The translations under genes were made by a program, and so were the position numbers. A stretch of DNA of 64,000 bases from Methanococcus voltae (lineage in GTDB: Archaea; AGJL01; Methanococci; Methanococcales; Methanococcaceae): NCBI RefSeq assembly GCF_017875395.1, contig NZ_JAGGMO010000008.1:37381-101380 (forward strand), in the 5' to 3' direction. A model generated the notes under the pieces. That model worked only from the letters and a program-made list of their open reading frames with translations. It did no database searches and had not been told where the DNA came from. This document shows, one piece after another, positions 1-9,403 of the stretch. Each line of letters opens with the position of its first letter. Within the stretch, counting starts at the first letter, position 1.

Positions 1-181
1 GCTCTTCAAACCATACAGCGATTTCTTCAAAAGTTTTAGGTTTTTCTAAGAGTTCAAAGACATTGTACTTTAAGCAGTACTTTAATAAAAAGAACTTTCT
101 TAAACCTAGGTAAGCGTCTTCAAAAAGGTCTTCGATTTGTTCAGGTCCAACTTTAGGGGTTTCCAATACATTTTTAGCCAT
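1..181 (-). CDS. SAM-dependent methyltransferase, third tandem copy (5' part only)
   Basis: The first 60 codons or so of a gene that runs off the left edge of the window. The translation begins MAKNVLETPKVGPEQIEDLF and matches the N-termini of the two complete methyltransferases that follow at 353-1525 and 1596-2771. A GGTGA ribosome binding site precedes the ATG at 181. Only the N-terminal helical (dimerisation-type) region is visible, so the catalytic domain cannot be checked. It is part of a tandem family of at least three genes in the same direction. Confidence 0.85.
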   Translation of the reverse strand, partial: MAKNVLETPKVGPEQIEDLFEDAYLGLRKFFLLKYCLKYNVFELLEKPKTFEEIAVWFEE

Positions 182-352
182 TTTTTCACCATTTATTATT
201 GTATTATGCCGTAATAAATATATTATGTTGTAATAATTAATAATTCAATAAATAATTAATAATTCAATAATTTGCAATAAATCCATATAAATTTGTAAGA
301 TACAAAAATATTATTTAATATGATTTAATTATTGATATTGAAATATTAATTA

Positions 353-1525
353 TTATCTTATTTTCTTAGTAACGATTATATAGCTTCCCATCTGATTATT
401 CATTATTTTAGGGTTACATTTATAACTAACTTCATTTTTAACGCTTCTTCTTTCATCAAATGAATATATATCTAATAATTCAAAGCCTTTTTCTTTCATA
501 TAACTTATATATCCATCTAACGTTAAATCGTTTTTAAAAGTATTGCTTGCTCCTTCTTTTCCAAGTGAGGAAAATGAAAACATATTCCAATCAATGTTTT
601 CAAAACTTTGTCTAAGCTTGTATTCGTCTCCGATTCCTTCTGAAAATATTTGTTTATTTACAAATACACCATTTGGAGCCATTGCATCGTAAATTTTATC
701 AATTACTTCAATACTTTTACAACCAGGGCTATGGGAAGTAAATACTAAATCATATCCTTTTGAATTTGAATCGTCTAACGTTTCAACAATCGTACCTTTG
801 TAATAGTCACCGGGTGCAGTAGTTACTCTATCAGAACCGTATTCTTCAATGTATTTTTCTGTTTCTTCGCAAACTTTTGGTAAATCAAATATTTTACATT
901 TTGAGTCTTCATTTAGGTATGATAACGCTATACCATACAAACCGTGACCGCCTGCAACATCTAAAATACTTTTAGCGTTTTTAACTTCCTCGAACTGAGA
1001 TAAATAATCAATTGTAGCTTTTAATTTACGGGAACGGCAATCAGTAACCATTCTTCTAACTGCTTCGCTGAAAAATGATTTTTCTTTTAATTTAGGCTCT
1101 TTTCCCATAAAGGTATCTTCTAAATTAATCCATTTTTTAGCTCTGCCTTTGTATGTAAGTAGTGGCGATACAGAGTCTATCCCACTAAATTCAGATTTTG
1201 GATTTAAGTAAATATTTGCAATCTCTGAAGTTTCGTAATAAGTTTCTGCACTGTTATGGGATCGGTTGTATCTATTTATTAATCCAAATTGCACTAGTGC
1301 GTCCAATAAATTTAATAATAAGTTATCATTAGGTTTAAAACCCTGTTCTTCAAACCATATTTTGAGTTGTTCAAAAGTTTTTGGTTCTTCTAGGAGTTCG
1401 TATATATTGTATTTTAAACTGAATTCCATTAAGTAAAATTTTCTTAAACCTAAATATGCTTCTTCAAAAAGATTTTCAATGTGTTCGGGTCCTAATTTTG
1501 GACATTCCATTACGTTTTTGCTCAT
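353..1525 (-). CDS. SAM-dependent O-methyltransferase-like protein
   Basis: A 390-residue class I methyltransferase. The N-terminal third is a helical or winged-helix dimerisation region like that of plant-type O-methyltransferases and hydroxyneurosporene methyltransferase. It is followed by a Rossmann domain whose glycine-rich motif I is LDVAGGHGLYGIALS, about residues 190-204. The ATG at 1525 has a GGTGG ribosome binding site 6-7 bases upstream. The substrate is unknown. It is about 70% identical by eye to the neighbour at 1596-2771, so the pair arose by tandem duplication. The five substrate-binding protein genes next door hint at a link to a chelate or cofactor, but this is inference. Confidence 0.8.
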   Translation of the reverse strand: MSKNVMECPKLGPEHIENLFEEAYLGLRKFYLMEFSLKYNIYELLEEPKTFEQLKIWFEEQGFKPNDNLLLNLLDALVQFGLINRYNRSHNSAETYYETSEIANIYLNPKSEFSGIDSVSPLLTYKGRAKKWINLEDTFMGKEPKLKEKSFFSEAVRRMVTDCRSRKLKATIDYLSQFEEVKNAKSILDVAGGHGLYGIALSYLNEDSKCKIFDLPKVCEETEKYIEEYGSDRVTTAPGDYYKGTIVETLDDSNSKGYDLVFTSHSPGCKSIEVIDKIYDAMAPNGVFVNKQIFSEGIGDEYKLRQSFENIDWNMFSFSSLGKEGASNTFKNDLTLDGYISYMKEKGFELLDIYSFDERRSVKNEVSYKCNPKIMNNQMGSYIIVTKKIR

Positions 1526-1595
1526 TTTTCCACCTAAATTTGTTAAGTTAATTAAATTAATAAATTAATAAATAATATTCTACGTCACTTATTGA

Positions 1596-2771
1596 TTATT
1601 GCCCTATTTTTTTAGCAACGATTATATAGCTTCCCATCTTGCTATTCATTATTTTAGGGTTACAAGCATAGCTTAGCTCATTTCTAACGCTTTTTCCTTC
1701 GTCAAGTGCGTATACGTCCAATATTTCAAAGCCTTTTTCTTCCATATAACTTATGTATCCCTCTAACGTTAAATCGTATTTAAAGGTGTTATTAATTCTT
1801 TCTTTCTCGAATCCTGAAAATGAAAACATATTCCAGTCTATATTTTCCAAACTCTGTTTAACACGGTATTTATCGCCAATACATTCTGAAAATACTTGTT
1901 TGTTTACAATTAGACCATTTAAAGCGGTTGCTTCACAAATTTTATCGATTATTTCATTAGTCTTACAACCAGGGCTATTTGAGGTAAATATTAAATCATA
2001 GCCTTTTGAATTCGAATCATCTAATGTATCTACAAAGTTATCTTTAAAGTAATCCCCAGGTATTGTAGATACTCTATCAGAACCGTATTCTTCAATGTAT
2101 TTTTTTGTTTCTTCACAAACGTGTGGTAATTCAAATATTTTACATTTTGAGTCTTCATTTAAGTATGATAAAGCTATACCGTACAAACCGTGACCGCCTG
2201 CAACATCTAAAATACTTTTAGCGTTTTTAACTTCATCAAAGCTTTTTAAATAATCGATGATAGATTTTAACTTACCTGCTCGGCAGTCTAAAACTGTTAT
2301 ATTAACTAAATCAGTGAAAAACGATTTTTCTTTCACTTCTAGCTTTTTTTCTTTCAATGTATCTTCTAAAGTAATCCATCGTTTAGCTCTGTTTTTATAC
2401 AGTAAAAAAGGTGAAGCTTTGTCTATTCCACTATATTCAGACTTTGGATTTAAATAAATATTTGCAGCTTCTGCAGTCTCATAATATGTTTCGCTACTAT
2501 CGTAAGACCGTTTATAGCTAGTTACCAACCCAAACTGGACTAAAGCGTCTAATATGCTTTCTAATAAGTTATCATTAGGTTTAAAACCTTGCTCTTCAAA
2601 CCATACTTTAATTTCTGCAAAATTTTTTGGTTTGCTTAAGAACTCGTACATGTTATACTTCAAACTGAAATATAATAAAAAGAACTTTCTTAAACCTAAG
2701 TAAGCATCTTCAAAAAGGTCTTCGATCTGTTCAGGTCCCACACTAGGGGTTTCTAATACATTTTTAGCCAT
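1596..2771 (-). CDS. SAM-dependent O-methyltransferase-like protein
   Basis: A 391-residue paralogue of the gene at 353-1525, with the same N-terminal helical domain and the same SAM-binding motif LDVAGGHGLYGIALS. The C-terminal ends are nearly identical (PKIMN..MGSYIIV.KKI). Divergence is concentrated around residues 130-180 and 280-310, where substrate specificity often lies in this fold. The ribosome binding site before the ATG at 2771 (GGGGCG) is weaker than that of its neighbours. Only 70 bases separate it from the next copy, so read-through is possible. The substrate is unknown. Confidence 0.8.
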   Translation of the reverse strand: MAKNVLETPSVGPEQIEDLFEDAYLGLRKFFLLYFSLKYNMYEFLSKPKNFAEIKVWFEEQGFKPNDNLLESILDALVQFGLVTSYKRSYDSSETYYETAEAANIYLNPKSEYSGIDKASPFLLYKNRAKRWITLEDTLKEKKLEVKEKSFFTDLVNITVLDCRAGKLKSIIDYLKSFDEVKNAKSILDVAGGHGLYGIALSYLNEDSKCKIFELPHVCEETKKYIEEYGSDRVSTIPGDYFKDNFVDTLDDSNSKGYDLIFTSNSPGCKTNEIIDKICEATALNGLIVNKQVFSECIGDKYRVKQSLENIDWNMFSFSGFEKERINNTFKYDLTLEGYISYMEEKGFEILDVYALDEGKSVRNELSYACNPKIMNSKMGSYIIVAKKIGQ

Positions 2772-3146
2772 TTAAACGCCCCGATATATAAATTAATTAG
2801 TTAATAATTAGTTAATAATTGGTAAATAATTAGTTAATAAGTAATTAATTACGATCATGTATTAATTAAAAGTTTTAAAATATCCGTAATTAGATTATAC
2901 GATAAGATTGATGATATAGATAATAATGATAATATTTGTAAGATTGACAACATTTATATTGCTAAATAATTAATAAATAACATTATATTAAATAATAACT
3001 AATTTAATCAAATAGAAAAAATAAGTAAATGGAGATTTTATAATCTTTTACTTATTTATCTTTTTTAATTTAAATTTAAATTAACTTAGTTTAACTTATT
3101 TTAGATTAGTTAAGTTTTATTAAGTTTTATTTGGTATTATATTCAT
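2772..3146. other. AT-rich intergenic region, no gene seen
   Basis: About 375 bases between the methyltransferase gene and the first substrate-binding protein gene, both on the minus strand. It holds runs of short direct repeats such as TTAGTTAATAA around 2796-2845. Around 3056-3130 it holds repeats of TTTAATTTAAAT and TTAAGTTTTATT type. It should contain the methyltransferase promoter and the terminator of the binding-protein gene, but no box A stands out. No open frame of useful length was seen. Confidence 0.5.
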
Positions 3147-4325
3147 TTATAAGTCTTCCAATTTTTCAAATCCCAAATTCTTATTGGAAAGTCCTTCATA
3201 TGCTGGTTTTCCAGTGAAGAAAGTGTATACTTCATCTGCTTTTTCAACCGGGTCAATATCTTCAAACTGTTCTGGATAAAGTACCTTACCTATGTAGTAG
3301 GAATCTGCTATTGCACTAGCTTTGTTAAATCCATACCAGCAGTATGGGATTAACCTATAGGTTTTACCGTTTTTAACGGCATCTAAATTGCCAAATTCTG
3401 GTCTTTCCAAATCTTTTAAAACTAAATCCATTGAAGCTGAATTTATGAATAAATATTCTGGATTCCAAGTTACTAATTGCTCGTCACTTACGCTATAAAC
3501 CTTACCGGTTTTTGAGATATTGTATGCTACGTTATTAGCTCTATTGTTAGCGCCTAAATATTCAAAAGGCATCCAATGTGGGTCAGTTGTAGTTATACCG
3601 TGTCCCCCACTGTATACTCTACCACCAATGTAAGTAGTTGGATTTTTATCAGATTTTGAAGCTCTAGTTTTTAAATCGTTTTTGTATTCTTCCAATTTAT
3701 TTACCACAGCATCTGCTCTCTCTTCTTTACCCAATACCTTACCCATTACTCTTAATGATTGAGCATATTTTTCATTTTGGTCTTCGGAACCTGTTGTATC
3801 CATGAAAACTACTACGACAGGAACACCTATTTTCTTTTGTATTTCATCTGCTAAATCAGCTTGATACCCTAAAAATATCATATCGGGATTTGCAGCAATG
3901 ATTTTTTCATAGTAATAACCAGAACCTGCTTTACCGACCACTGGTAAATCTGTTAATTCAGGGTTTGCTGCGACGTAAGGTAATGCCATAGAACTATTTT
4001 TATTACCTTCTGCAACTTCTACGCCGACTACCTTATCGGCTGCATCTAAATAAACTATTTCTCTTAAACAACAACCTAAACCAATTACTCGGCTTACGTT
4101 TTTTGGTACCTGAACTGTTCTACCTGCCATATCTGTAACAGTTATGTATTCTGTAGATTTATCTGCATCTAAACCTTTAGGGTCTAGATTATTGTTCCCC
4201 TCGTTACTTTTAATGTCATTCGTTGATTCAGTACTATCGCCAATACATCCACAACTCATTGCTACGATTGTTATCATAAGTACATTAAAAGCCATAATAA
4301 ATGATTTTTTCAAAGCTTTAGACAT
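3147..4325 (-). CDS. ABC transporter substrate-binding lipoprotein, iron/corrinoid chelate type (copy 1)
   Basis: 392 residues. The N-terminus is a signal peptide with a lipobox-like end (AMSCGC, Cys25/Cys27), so the protein should be lipid-anchored outside the membrane. The mature part opens with ITVTDMAGRTVQVPKNVSRV, the usual start of the COG0614 (FepB/BtuF/FhuD) binding-protein family, and ends with the YIGKVLYPEQFEDIDPVEKA block shared by all five paralogues here. Ligands in this family are ferric siderophores, haem or cobalamin; the actual ligand cannot be read from the sequence. No permease or ATPase gene lies in the window. Confidence 0.85.
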   Translation of the reverse strand: MSKALKKSFIMAFNVLMITIVAMSCGCIGDSTESTNDIKSNEGNNNLDPKGLDADKSTEYITVTDMAGRTVQVPKNVSRVIGLGCCLREIVYLDAADKVVGVEVAEGNKNSSMALPYVAANPELTDLPVVGKAGSGYYYEKIIAANPDMIFLGYQADLADEIQKKIGVPVVVVFMDTTGSEDQNEKYAQSLRVMGKVLGKEERADAVVNKLEEYKNDLKTRASKSDKNPTTYIGGRVYSGGHGITTTDPHWMPFEYLGANNRANNVAYNISKTGKVYSVSDEQLVTWNPEYLFINSASMDLVLKDLERPEFGNLDAVKNGKTYRLIPYCWYGFNKASAIADSYYIGKVLYPEQFEDIDPVEKADEVYTFFTGKPAYEGLSNKNLGFEKLEDL

Positions 4326-4786
4326 TTTATCGTCCTTATATTATTTCCTTATATTTTATAGGTTTTATATTAGATTATATTAGATATATTAGATTATATT
4401 ATATCATATTTTGTCGTATTTGTCGTATGATATTACACATTTTAGTTTAAAATTTACTCATTTGTCTACTTATTATAATTTCATATTAATAACAAATAGT
4501 TATGTGATTGGTAATAATTTTTTATAATTTATGAATTAATATTCATACAAATTAAGGAATAGTATTACTAATTAATATAATTTGCGATATAATCGTAATG
4601 AAAAAAATAAATTATAAAACTAATATAAATTATAAAGCCAATATAAAATTAAACATAATAAAGATAACAATTAACAAGTTTAAATCTTGAAAAAATCGAA
4701 AATACATCTAAAATTTATAAATAGATGAAATTGTTAAAATATAAAGCATGGATAATAGCTAGGTGTATATATCATGATATATGGCA
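4326..4786. other. Intergenic region with repeated element
   Basis: 461 bases upstream of binding-protein copy 1. It contains TTAGATTATA-type repeats at 4366-4400 and TTTGTCGTAT repeated at 4410-4428. It also contains the 71-base element at 4523-4593 that recurs at 10741-10811. No open reading frame of note was seen. Confidence 0.5.
4523..4593. repeat. 71-bp dispersed repeat with internal dyad, copy A
   Basis: This stretch matches 10741-10811 with only four differences in 71 bases, although its surroundings are unrelated. Inside it, 4531-4546 reads ATGAATTAATATTCAT, a 6-bp inverted repeat with a 4-base spacer. It lies about 200 bases upstream of binding-protein copy 1. Either it is a conserved regulatory element shared by copies 1 and 5, or it is a remnant of an ancient upstream duplication. 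Confidence 0.7.
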
Positions 4787-5989
4787 TTATTTAACCTCCC
4801 ATTTTCCGAATTTTAAGTTATAGTCGGAAAGTTCATTATATACAGGTTTTCCATTGAAAAAGGCGTGTATTTCGTCTGCTTTTTCAACTGGGTCAATATC
4901 TTCAAACTGTTCTGGATAGAGTACTTTACCGATATAGTAAGAATTTGCCAAAGCATTATCTTCATTAAATCCATACCAGCAATAAGGTAATATTGTATAC
5001 ATTTTATTTTCAGATACTGCCCTTAAACTTTTAAATTCTGGTCTTTTTAATTCCTTTGATATTTTAGGTACTGTAGCAGAATTCACAAAAATATATTCGG
5101 GATTCCAAGATATGACTTGTTCTTTGTTTACCGTACAATCGTTACTTACTTCTGAGATATTATATGCAACGTTGTTTGCCCTATTGTTTGACCCTAAAAA
5201 TTCAAATGATGGTAAATGTGGATCAGTCGTAGTTAATCCAGTAACTCCTCCGAATACTCTGCCTGCAACGTAAATACTAGGATTTTTATCGGACTTTGTA
5301 GCCCTATTTTTTAAATCTTCTTTGTATTCTTCCATTTTATTTAATATTTCTTCAGCTCTTTCTTCTTTATCCAATATTTTAGCCATTAATCTTAAAGATT
5401 GTGCGTATTTATTATTTTGAGTGCCCGTACCTGTAGGGTTAATATACGTAACTACTACGGGTATACCCACTTTTTCTTGCAAATCATCTGCCGATTCAGA
5501 GTTAAAACCTATAAATATTACATCAGGCTTTACTTTTATAATTCTTTCATAGTAATAATTAGAACTGGCTTTACTTACCGGGGTTAAATCCATTAATTCC
5601 TTATTTGCAGCAATATAAGGCATTCTAGTACCTACTTTTTTATCGCCTTCTTTTACTTCTATGCCAACGACCTTGTCTTTAGCACCTAAGTAAACTACTT
5701 CTCTTAATGAAGATCCTAATCCAATTACTTTATTAACTGTTTTTGGAACCTTAACAACTCTACCCGCCATATCGGTAATTTCGATATATCCTACATTTTT
5801 ATCTAAATTGTTTTCAAGGTTATTGATTCTATTATCTTTAGTAATGCTATTGTTATCATTTTTATTGTTATTTTCATTTATTACTGAAGGAGCTGTAGCT
5901 TCACCAGTACATCCACAACTAATTGTTACTATTACAAGCATAAATATACAGAATAGTATATTTTTTGGCTTTTTTAAATTTTTATCCAT
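4787..5989 (-). CDS. ABC transporter substrate-binding lipoprotein, iron/corrinoid chelate type (copy 2)
   Basis: 400 residues with a lipoprotein signal peptide ending TISCGC (Cys25/Cys27), then an Asn/Asp-rich linker of about 35 residues that is longer than in its paralogues. The mature domain starts at EITDMAGRVVKVPKTVNKV. The family is COG0614-type periplasmic binding proteins. The ATG at 5989 follows a strong GGGAGGAC ribosome binding site. A perfect 12-base palindrome, AATCATATGATT, lies at 6001-6012 just upstream of that site and could be an operator. The ligand is unknown. Confidence 0.85.
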   Translation of the reverse strand: MDKNLKKPKNILFCIFMLVIVTISCGCTGEATAPSVINENNNKNDNNSITKDNRINNLENNLDKNVGYIEITDMAGRVVKVPKTVNKVIGLGSSLREVVYLGAKDKVVGIEVKEGDKKVGTRMPYIAANKELMDLTPVSKASSNYYYERIIKVKPDVIFIGFNSESADDLQEKVGIPVVVTYINPTGTGTQNNKYAQSLRLMAKILDKEERAEEILNKMEEYKEDLKNRATKSDKNPSIYVAGRVFGGVTGLTTTDPHLPSFEFLGSNNRANNVAYNISEVSNDCTVNKEQVISWNPEYIFVNSATVPKISKELKRPEFKSLRAVSENKMYTILPYCWYGFNEDNALANSYYIGKVLYPEQFEDIDPVEKADEIHAFFNGKPVYNELSDYNLKFGKWEVK

Positions 5990-6328
5990 AATGTCCTCCC
6001 AATCATATGATTTGTTATTTTATCTTTCGAATTTTTAAATATTATTTAAGTAATTAATTAAGTGTACTTAATTAAATAAAGTTAATATATTTAAGTATAG
6101 TTAAATAATTTAATAATACTTAATATTACACTAATAGGATATAAATTTTACTATTAAATCATACTTTGCTAGTATTAAAAATAACAAATAAAAATATTAA
6201 AAATATTAAAGATATTAAAAAATAGAATAAAACTCATATTACTAATAAAAAAATAGAATAAAAAATAAAAAGACGATGATATTAATTATTTATTAATTAT
6301 TTATTAATTGTTAGTTAATTATTCAATA
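5990..6328. other. AT-rich intergenic region
   Basis: 339 bases between binding-protein copies 2 and 3. Apart from the palindrome AATCATATGATT at 6001-6012, it shows TTAAGTA-type repeats (6047-6115) and TTATTAATTA repeats (6283-6320). No gene or RNA was recognised. Confidence 0.5.
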
Positions 6329-7513
6329 TTATTCAATATTATTTAAGTCTAATTTCTTAAATCCGCCTATTTTTCCAGTTAACTCGTCATAAGCTGGTTT
6401 TCCATAGAAGAATGTGTATATTTCGTCTGCTTTTTCAACCGGGTCAATATCTTCAAACTGTTCTGGATAGAGTACCTTACCAATGTAGTATGAATCTGCT
6501 ATCGCAGTATCTTTATTATACAAGTACCAACGGTATGGCAATACCTGATAAACATTATTGTTTGAAACTGCACCTAAGCTTTTGAATTCTGGTTTTTGGA
6601 ATTCTTTTGAAACTTTATCTATTGAAATAGAACTTATAAATATATATTCTGGGTTCCATTCTAATAACTGCTCTTTACTTATAGCCATACCTTTACTTTC
6701 ATTACAAAGGTCATATGCCACGTTATTTGCTTTATTATTAGTGCCTAAATATACTAATGGTGGCCATTTTGCGTCTGTTGCGGTTAATCCATTTATGCCC
6801 TGGTATGCTCTACCACCAAGGTAAACACTCGGGTTATTATTAGATTTTGAAGCTCTTAGAGCTAAATCTGCTTTATATTCTTCAATTGTGGTTAATATTT
6901 CTTCTGCTCTTTCTTCTTTATTTAATATTTTACCCATTAATTTTAAGGATTGCGTATATTCCTCATTTTGAGCTTCTGTACCAACAGGAGCTGTATAAAC
7001 TACAACTACAGGAATTTGTAATTTTTCTTGCATATCATCTGCTACATCAGATTCATATCCTATGAATATAACATCAGGGTTTATTTGTAAGATTCTTTCA
7101 TAATATTGTTCAACATTACCAGATTCGCTCACAATAGGTAATTTCATTAATTCCTTATGTGTTAAGATATACAATGTTCTTAAACCTACTTTATCGTCAG
7201 CTTCTAATTTTTCTACGCCGACTACTTTGTCACTTGCATTTAAATAAACTATTTCTCTTAAAGAAGAACCTAAACCAATTATTCTAGTTACATTCTTCGG
7301 AACTTGAACTGTTCTGCCCGCCATATCTGTAATAGTCATATATTCTGCAGTTTTACTTGCGTCACTACCTTTAGCATTTGCGTCAGTATTATCTGTAGTC
7401 GATACAGGCGTCAGTTCAGTAGCTCCACTTGTACAACCACAACTCATTACGATAGCTACAACTGCAAATATGCTAAAAATCGTAACTAATGATTTTTTCA
7501 GTGTTTCATTCAT
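6329..7513 (-). CDS. ABC transporter substrate-binding lipoprotein, iron/corrinoid chelate type (copy 3)
   Basis: 394 residues of the same COG0614-like family, with a signal peptide ending VMSCGC. The first 70 or so residues are almost identical to those of copy 4 at 7858-9036, and the identity continues into the upstream DNA. The rest of the two proteins diverges strongly, which points to recent gene conversion. The body of the protein (for example EKLEADDKVGLRTLYILTHK) differs from the paralogues in the pocket-forming region. It may therefore bind a different chelate under the same promoter. Confidence 0.85.
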   Translation of the reverse strand: MNETLKKSLVTIFSIFAVVAIVMSCGCTSGATELTPVSTTDNTDANAKGSDASKTAEYMTITDMAGRTVQVPKNVTRIIGLGSSLREIVYLNASDKVVGVEKLEADDKVGLRTLYILTHKELMKLPIVSESGNVEQYYERILQINPDVIFIGYESDVADDMQEKLQIPVVVVYTAPVGTEAQNEEYTQSLKLMGKILNKEERAEEILTTIEEYKADLALRASKSNNNPSVYLGGRAYQGINGLTATDAKWPPLVYLGTNNKANNVAYDLCNESKGMAISKEQLLEWNPEYIFISSISIDKVSKEFQKPEFKSLGAVSNNNVYQVLPYRWYLYNKDTAIADSYYIGKVLYPEQFEDIDPVEKADEIYTFFYGKPAYDELTGKIGGFKKLDLNNIE

Positions 7514-7718
7514 CTTATCTTCTCATATGTTTTATATTTTGAAATCTAAGTATACACTAATATTGTCACATATGTGATATATATAACTTTAAGATTGGTA
7601 AAGAAAAGTTTAATTACAAGTCAAAAAGTAATACTAAGTAATAATGGGTTAAAGAACTTAGAAAATAAAGTATCACGCGGGACATAAAAAACCATTAAAA
7701 AGTAATAACGTAAAAAAT
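7299..7718. repeat. 420-bp near-identical direct repeat, copy A
   Basis: Bases 7299-7718 match 8822-9241 (offset 1523) with three differences that I could find: two in the coding part and one upstream. The block covers the 5' ends of binding-protein genes 3 and 4 and about 205 bases of upstream DNA. The sequence diverges abruptly at both ends. Confidence 0.9.
7566..7588 (-). promoter_or_regulatory. Promoter box A and palindromic operator candidate of binding-protein copy 3
   Basis: Read on the minus strand, a box A-like TATATATA (about 7577-7585) is followed at once by the perfect 12-base palindrome TCACATATGTGA (7566-7577). The palindrome therefore sits between box A and the expected transcription start, a usual place for an archaeal repressor operator. 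It is copied intact at 9089-9100 in front of copy 4. Confidence 0.5.
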
Positions 7719-7857
7719 CATAAAATAAAATATAATAAAATAGGAAATTATAATAAAATATAAAATAAAAATACTGTTCCCAACAACTAAAATATAGAAC
7801 AATTTACTGGATTAAAAAAATATAGAATAATTTAATAAAATATTTTTATGATTTTTA
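7719..7857. other. Intergenic stretch between binding-protein copies 3 and 4
   Basis: Together with the upstream half of the 420-bp repeat this makes a 344-base gene-free gap. It is A-rich on the plus strand (repeats of AAAATATAATAAAATA), which is U-rich on the minus-strand transcript. It probably ends transcription of copy 4. Confidence 0.35.
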
Positions 7858-9036
7858 TTATTTTATATCCAATTGTTCAAATCCTAAATTTTTCTTAACT
7901 ATTTCGTCATATACTTCTCCACCATTGAAGAATAAGTATATTTCATCTGCTTTTTCAATGGGGTCAATATCTTCAAACTGTTCTGGATAAAGTATTTTTC
8001 CGATATAATAAGAATCTGCTATCGCAGTACCTTTATTGTAGGAGTATAATCTGAAAGGAGGTACTTTATAAACGTTGCCATTTTTAACGGCACTTAATTC
8101 TTTAAATTCAGCTTTTTCGAAACCTTTTTCAACCATACCAAGCGCAGTAGCAGGTATGAACATATATTCAGGGTTCCAGGTTATTAATTGCTCTTCACTT
8201 ACTGATACACCTTTACTTGCATTATCCATTCCATATGCTACGTTATTAGCTCTATTGTTAGCACCCAATAATTCGAATGGTGGCCATCTAGGGTCTGTGG
8301 TGGTTATACCGTTTGTTCCGTAGTATGCCCTACCTGGGATATATACACTAGGATTTTTATCAGATTTTGAAGCTCTTGCCTTTAAATCTGCTTCATATTC
8401 ATCCATTTTATTTATTATTTCTTCAGCTCTTTCTTCTTTATTTAATACTTTACCCATTAATCTTAATGAGTTTTCATATTTTTTGTTTTGTTCTTCTGAG
8501 CCGATTGCAGTGGCATGAACAATTATAACAGGTATATTTAATTTAGATTGCATGTCATCTGCTATTTCTGCTTCTTGATTTCCCAGAAATATTACATCAG
8601 GATTTGCTGCAAGGATTCTTTCATAATATTGCTGTGTTTTACCTGCTTTACTTACCGTAGGTAATTCTGCTAATTCAGGGTTTGCCATCATATATGGCAT
8701 TCTCATACCTATTTTTTCATCACTTTCTACTTCTTCTATGCCCATAACTTTATCTTTTGCACCCAAGTAAACTATTTCTCTTAACGTACATGCTAAACCT
8801 ATTACTTTATCCACTTTTTTTGGAACTTGAACTGTTCTGCCCGCCATATCTGTAATAGTCATATATTCTGCAGTTTTACTTGCGTCACTACCTTTAGCAT
8901 TTGCGTCAGTATTATCTGTAGTCAATACAGGCGTCAATTCAGTAGCTCCACTTGTACAACCACAACTCATTACGATAGCTACAACTGCAAATATGCTAAA
9001 AATCGTAACTAATGATTTTTTCAGTGTTTCATTCAT
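7858..9036 (-). CDS. ABC transporter substrate-binding lipoprotein, iron/corrinoid chelate type (copy 4)
   Basis: 392 residues with a lipoprotein signal peptide (VMSCGC) and a binding domain from ITDMAGRTVQVPKKVDKV onward. The N-terminal 70 residues are nearly the same as in copy 3 because of the shared 420-bp block. From there on it differs, for example at the CTLREIVYLGAKDKVMGIEE segment. It keeps the common C-terminal YPEQFEDIDP block. The ligand is unknown, and no transporter partner genes are adjacent. Confidence 0.85.
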   Translation of the reverse strand: MNETLKKSLVTIFSIFAVVAIVMSCGCTSGATELTPVLTTDNTDANAKGSDASKTAEYMTITDMAGRTVQVPKKVDKVIGLACTLREIVYLGAKDKVMGIEEVESDEKIGMRMPYMMANPELAELPTVSKAGKTQQYYERILAANPDVIFLGNQEAEIADDMQSKLNIPVIIVHATAIGSEEQNKKYENSLRLMGKVLNKEERAEEIINKMDEYEADLKARASKSDKNPSVYIPGRAYYGTNGITTTDPRWPPFELLGANNRANNVAYGMDNASKGVSVSEEQLITWNPEYMFIPATALGMVEKGFEKAEFKELSAVKNGNVYKVPPFRLYSYNKGTAIADSYYIGKILYPEQFEDIDPIEKADEIYLFFNGGEVYDEIVKKNLGFEQLDIK

Positions 9037-9241
9037 CTTATCTTCTCATATGTTTTATATTTTGAAATCTAAGTATACACTAATATTGTCACATATGTGA
9101 TATATATAACTTTAAGATTGGTAAAGAAAAGTTTAATTACAAGTCAAAAAGTAATACTAAGTAATAATGGGTTAAAGAACTTAGAAAATAAAGTATCACG
9201 TGGGACATAAAAAACCATTAAAAAGTAATAACGTAAAAAAT
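8822..9241. repeat. 420-bp near-identical direct repeat, copy B
   Basis: Partner of 7299-7718. It covers the 5' end of binding-protein gene 4 and its promoter, including the palindrome TCACATATGTGA at 9089-9100. Confidence 0.9.
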
Positions 9242-9403
9242 AATAAGATAATATTTAATATAATGGTGTAAAAAAATCATAAAATAATAAGATTAAACAC
9301 TAGTAAATTAAAAAAAGAACTTAAAATATAAAAACTAAAAATAAACCTATAAACCTATAAAATTATAAAATTATAAAAAAAATAAAAAATAGAATGGATT
9401 AAA
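9242..9403. other. A-rich intergenic stretch, probable minus-strand terminator
   Basis: Part of the 367-base gap between copies 4 and 5. The plus strand is dominated by runs such as AAAAATAAAAAATAG near 9376-9391. In the minus-strand transcript of gene 5 these are U tracts just past its stop codon, as archaeal terminators look. No gene was seen. Confidence 0.4.
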
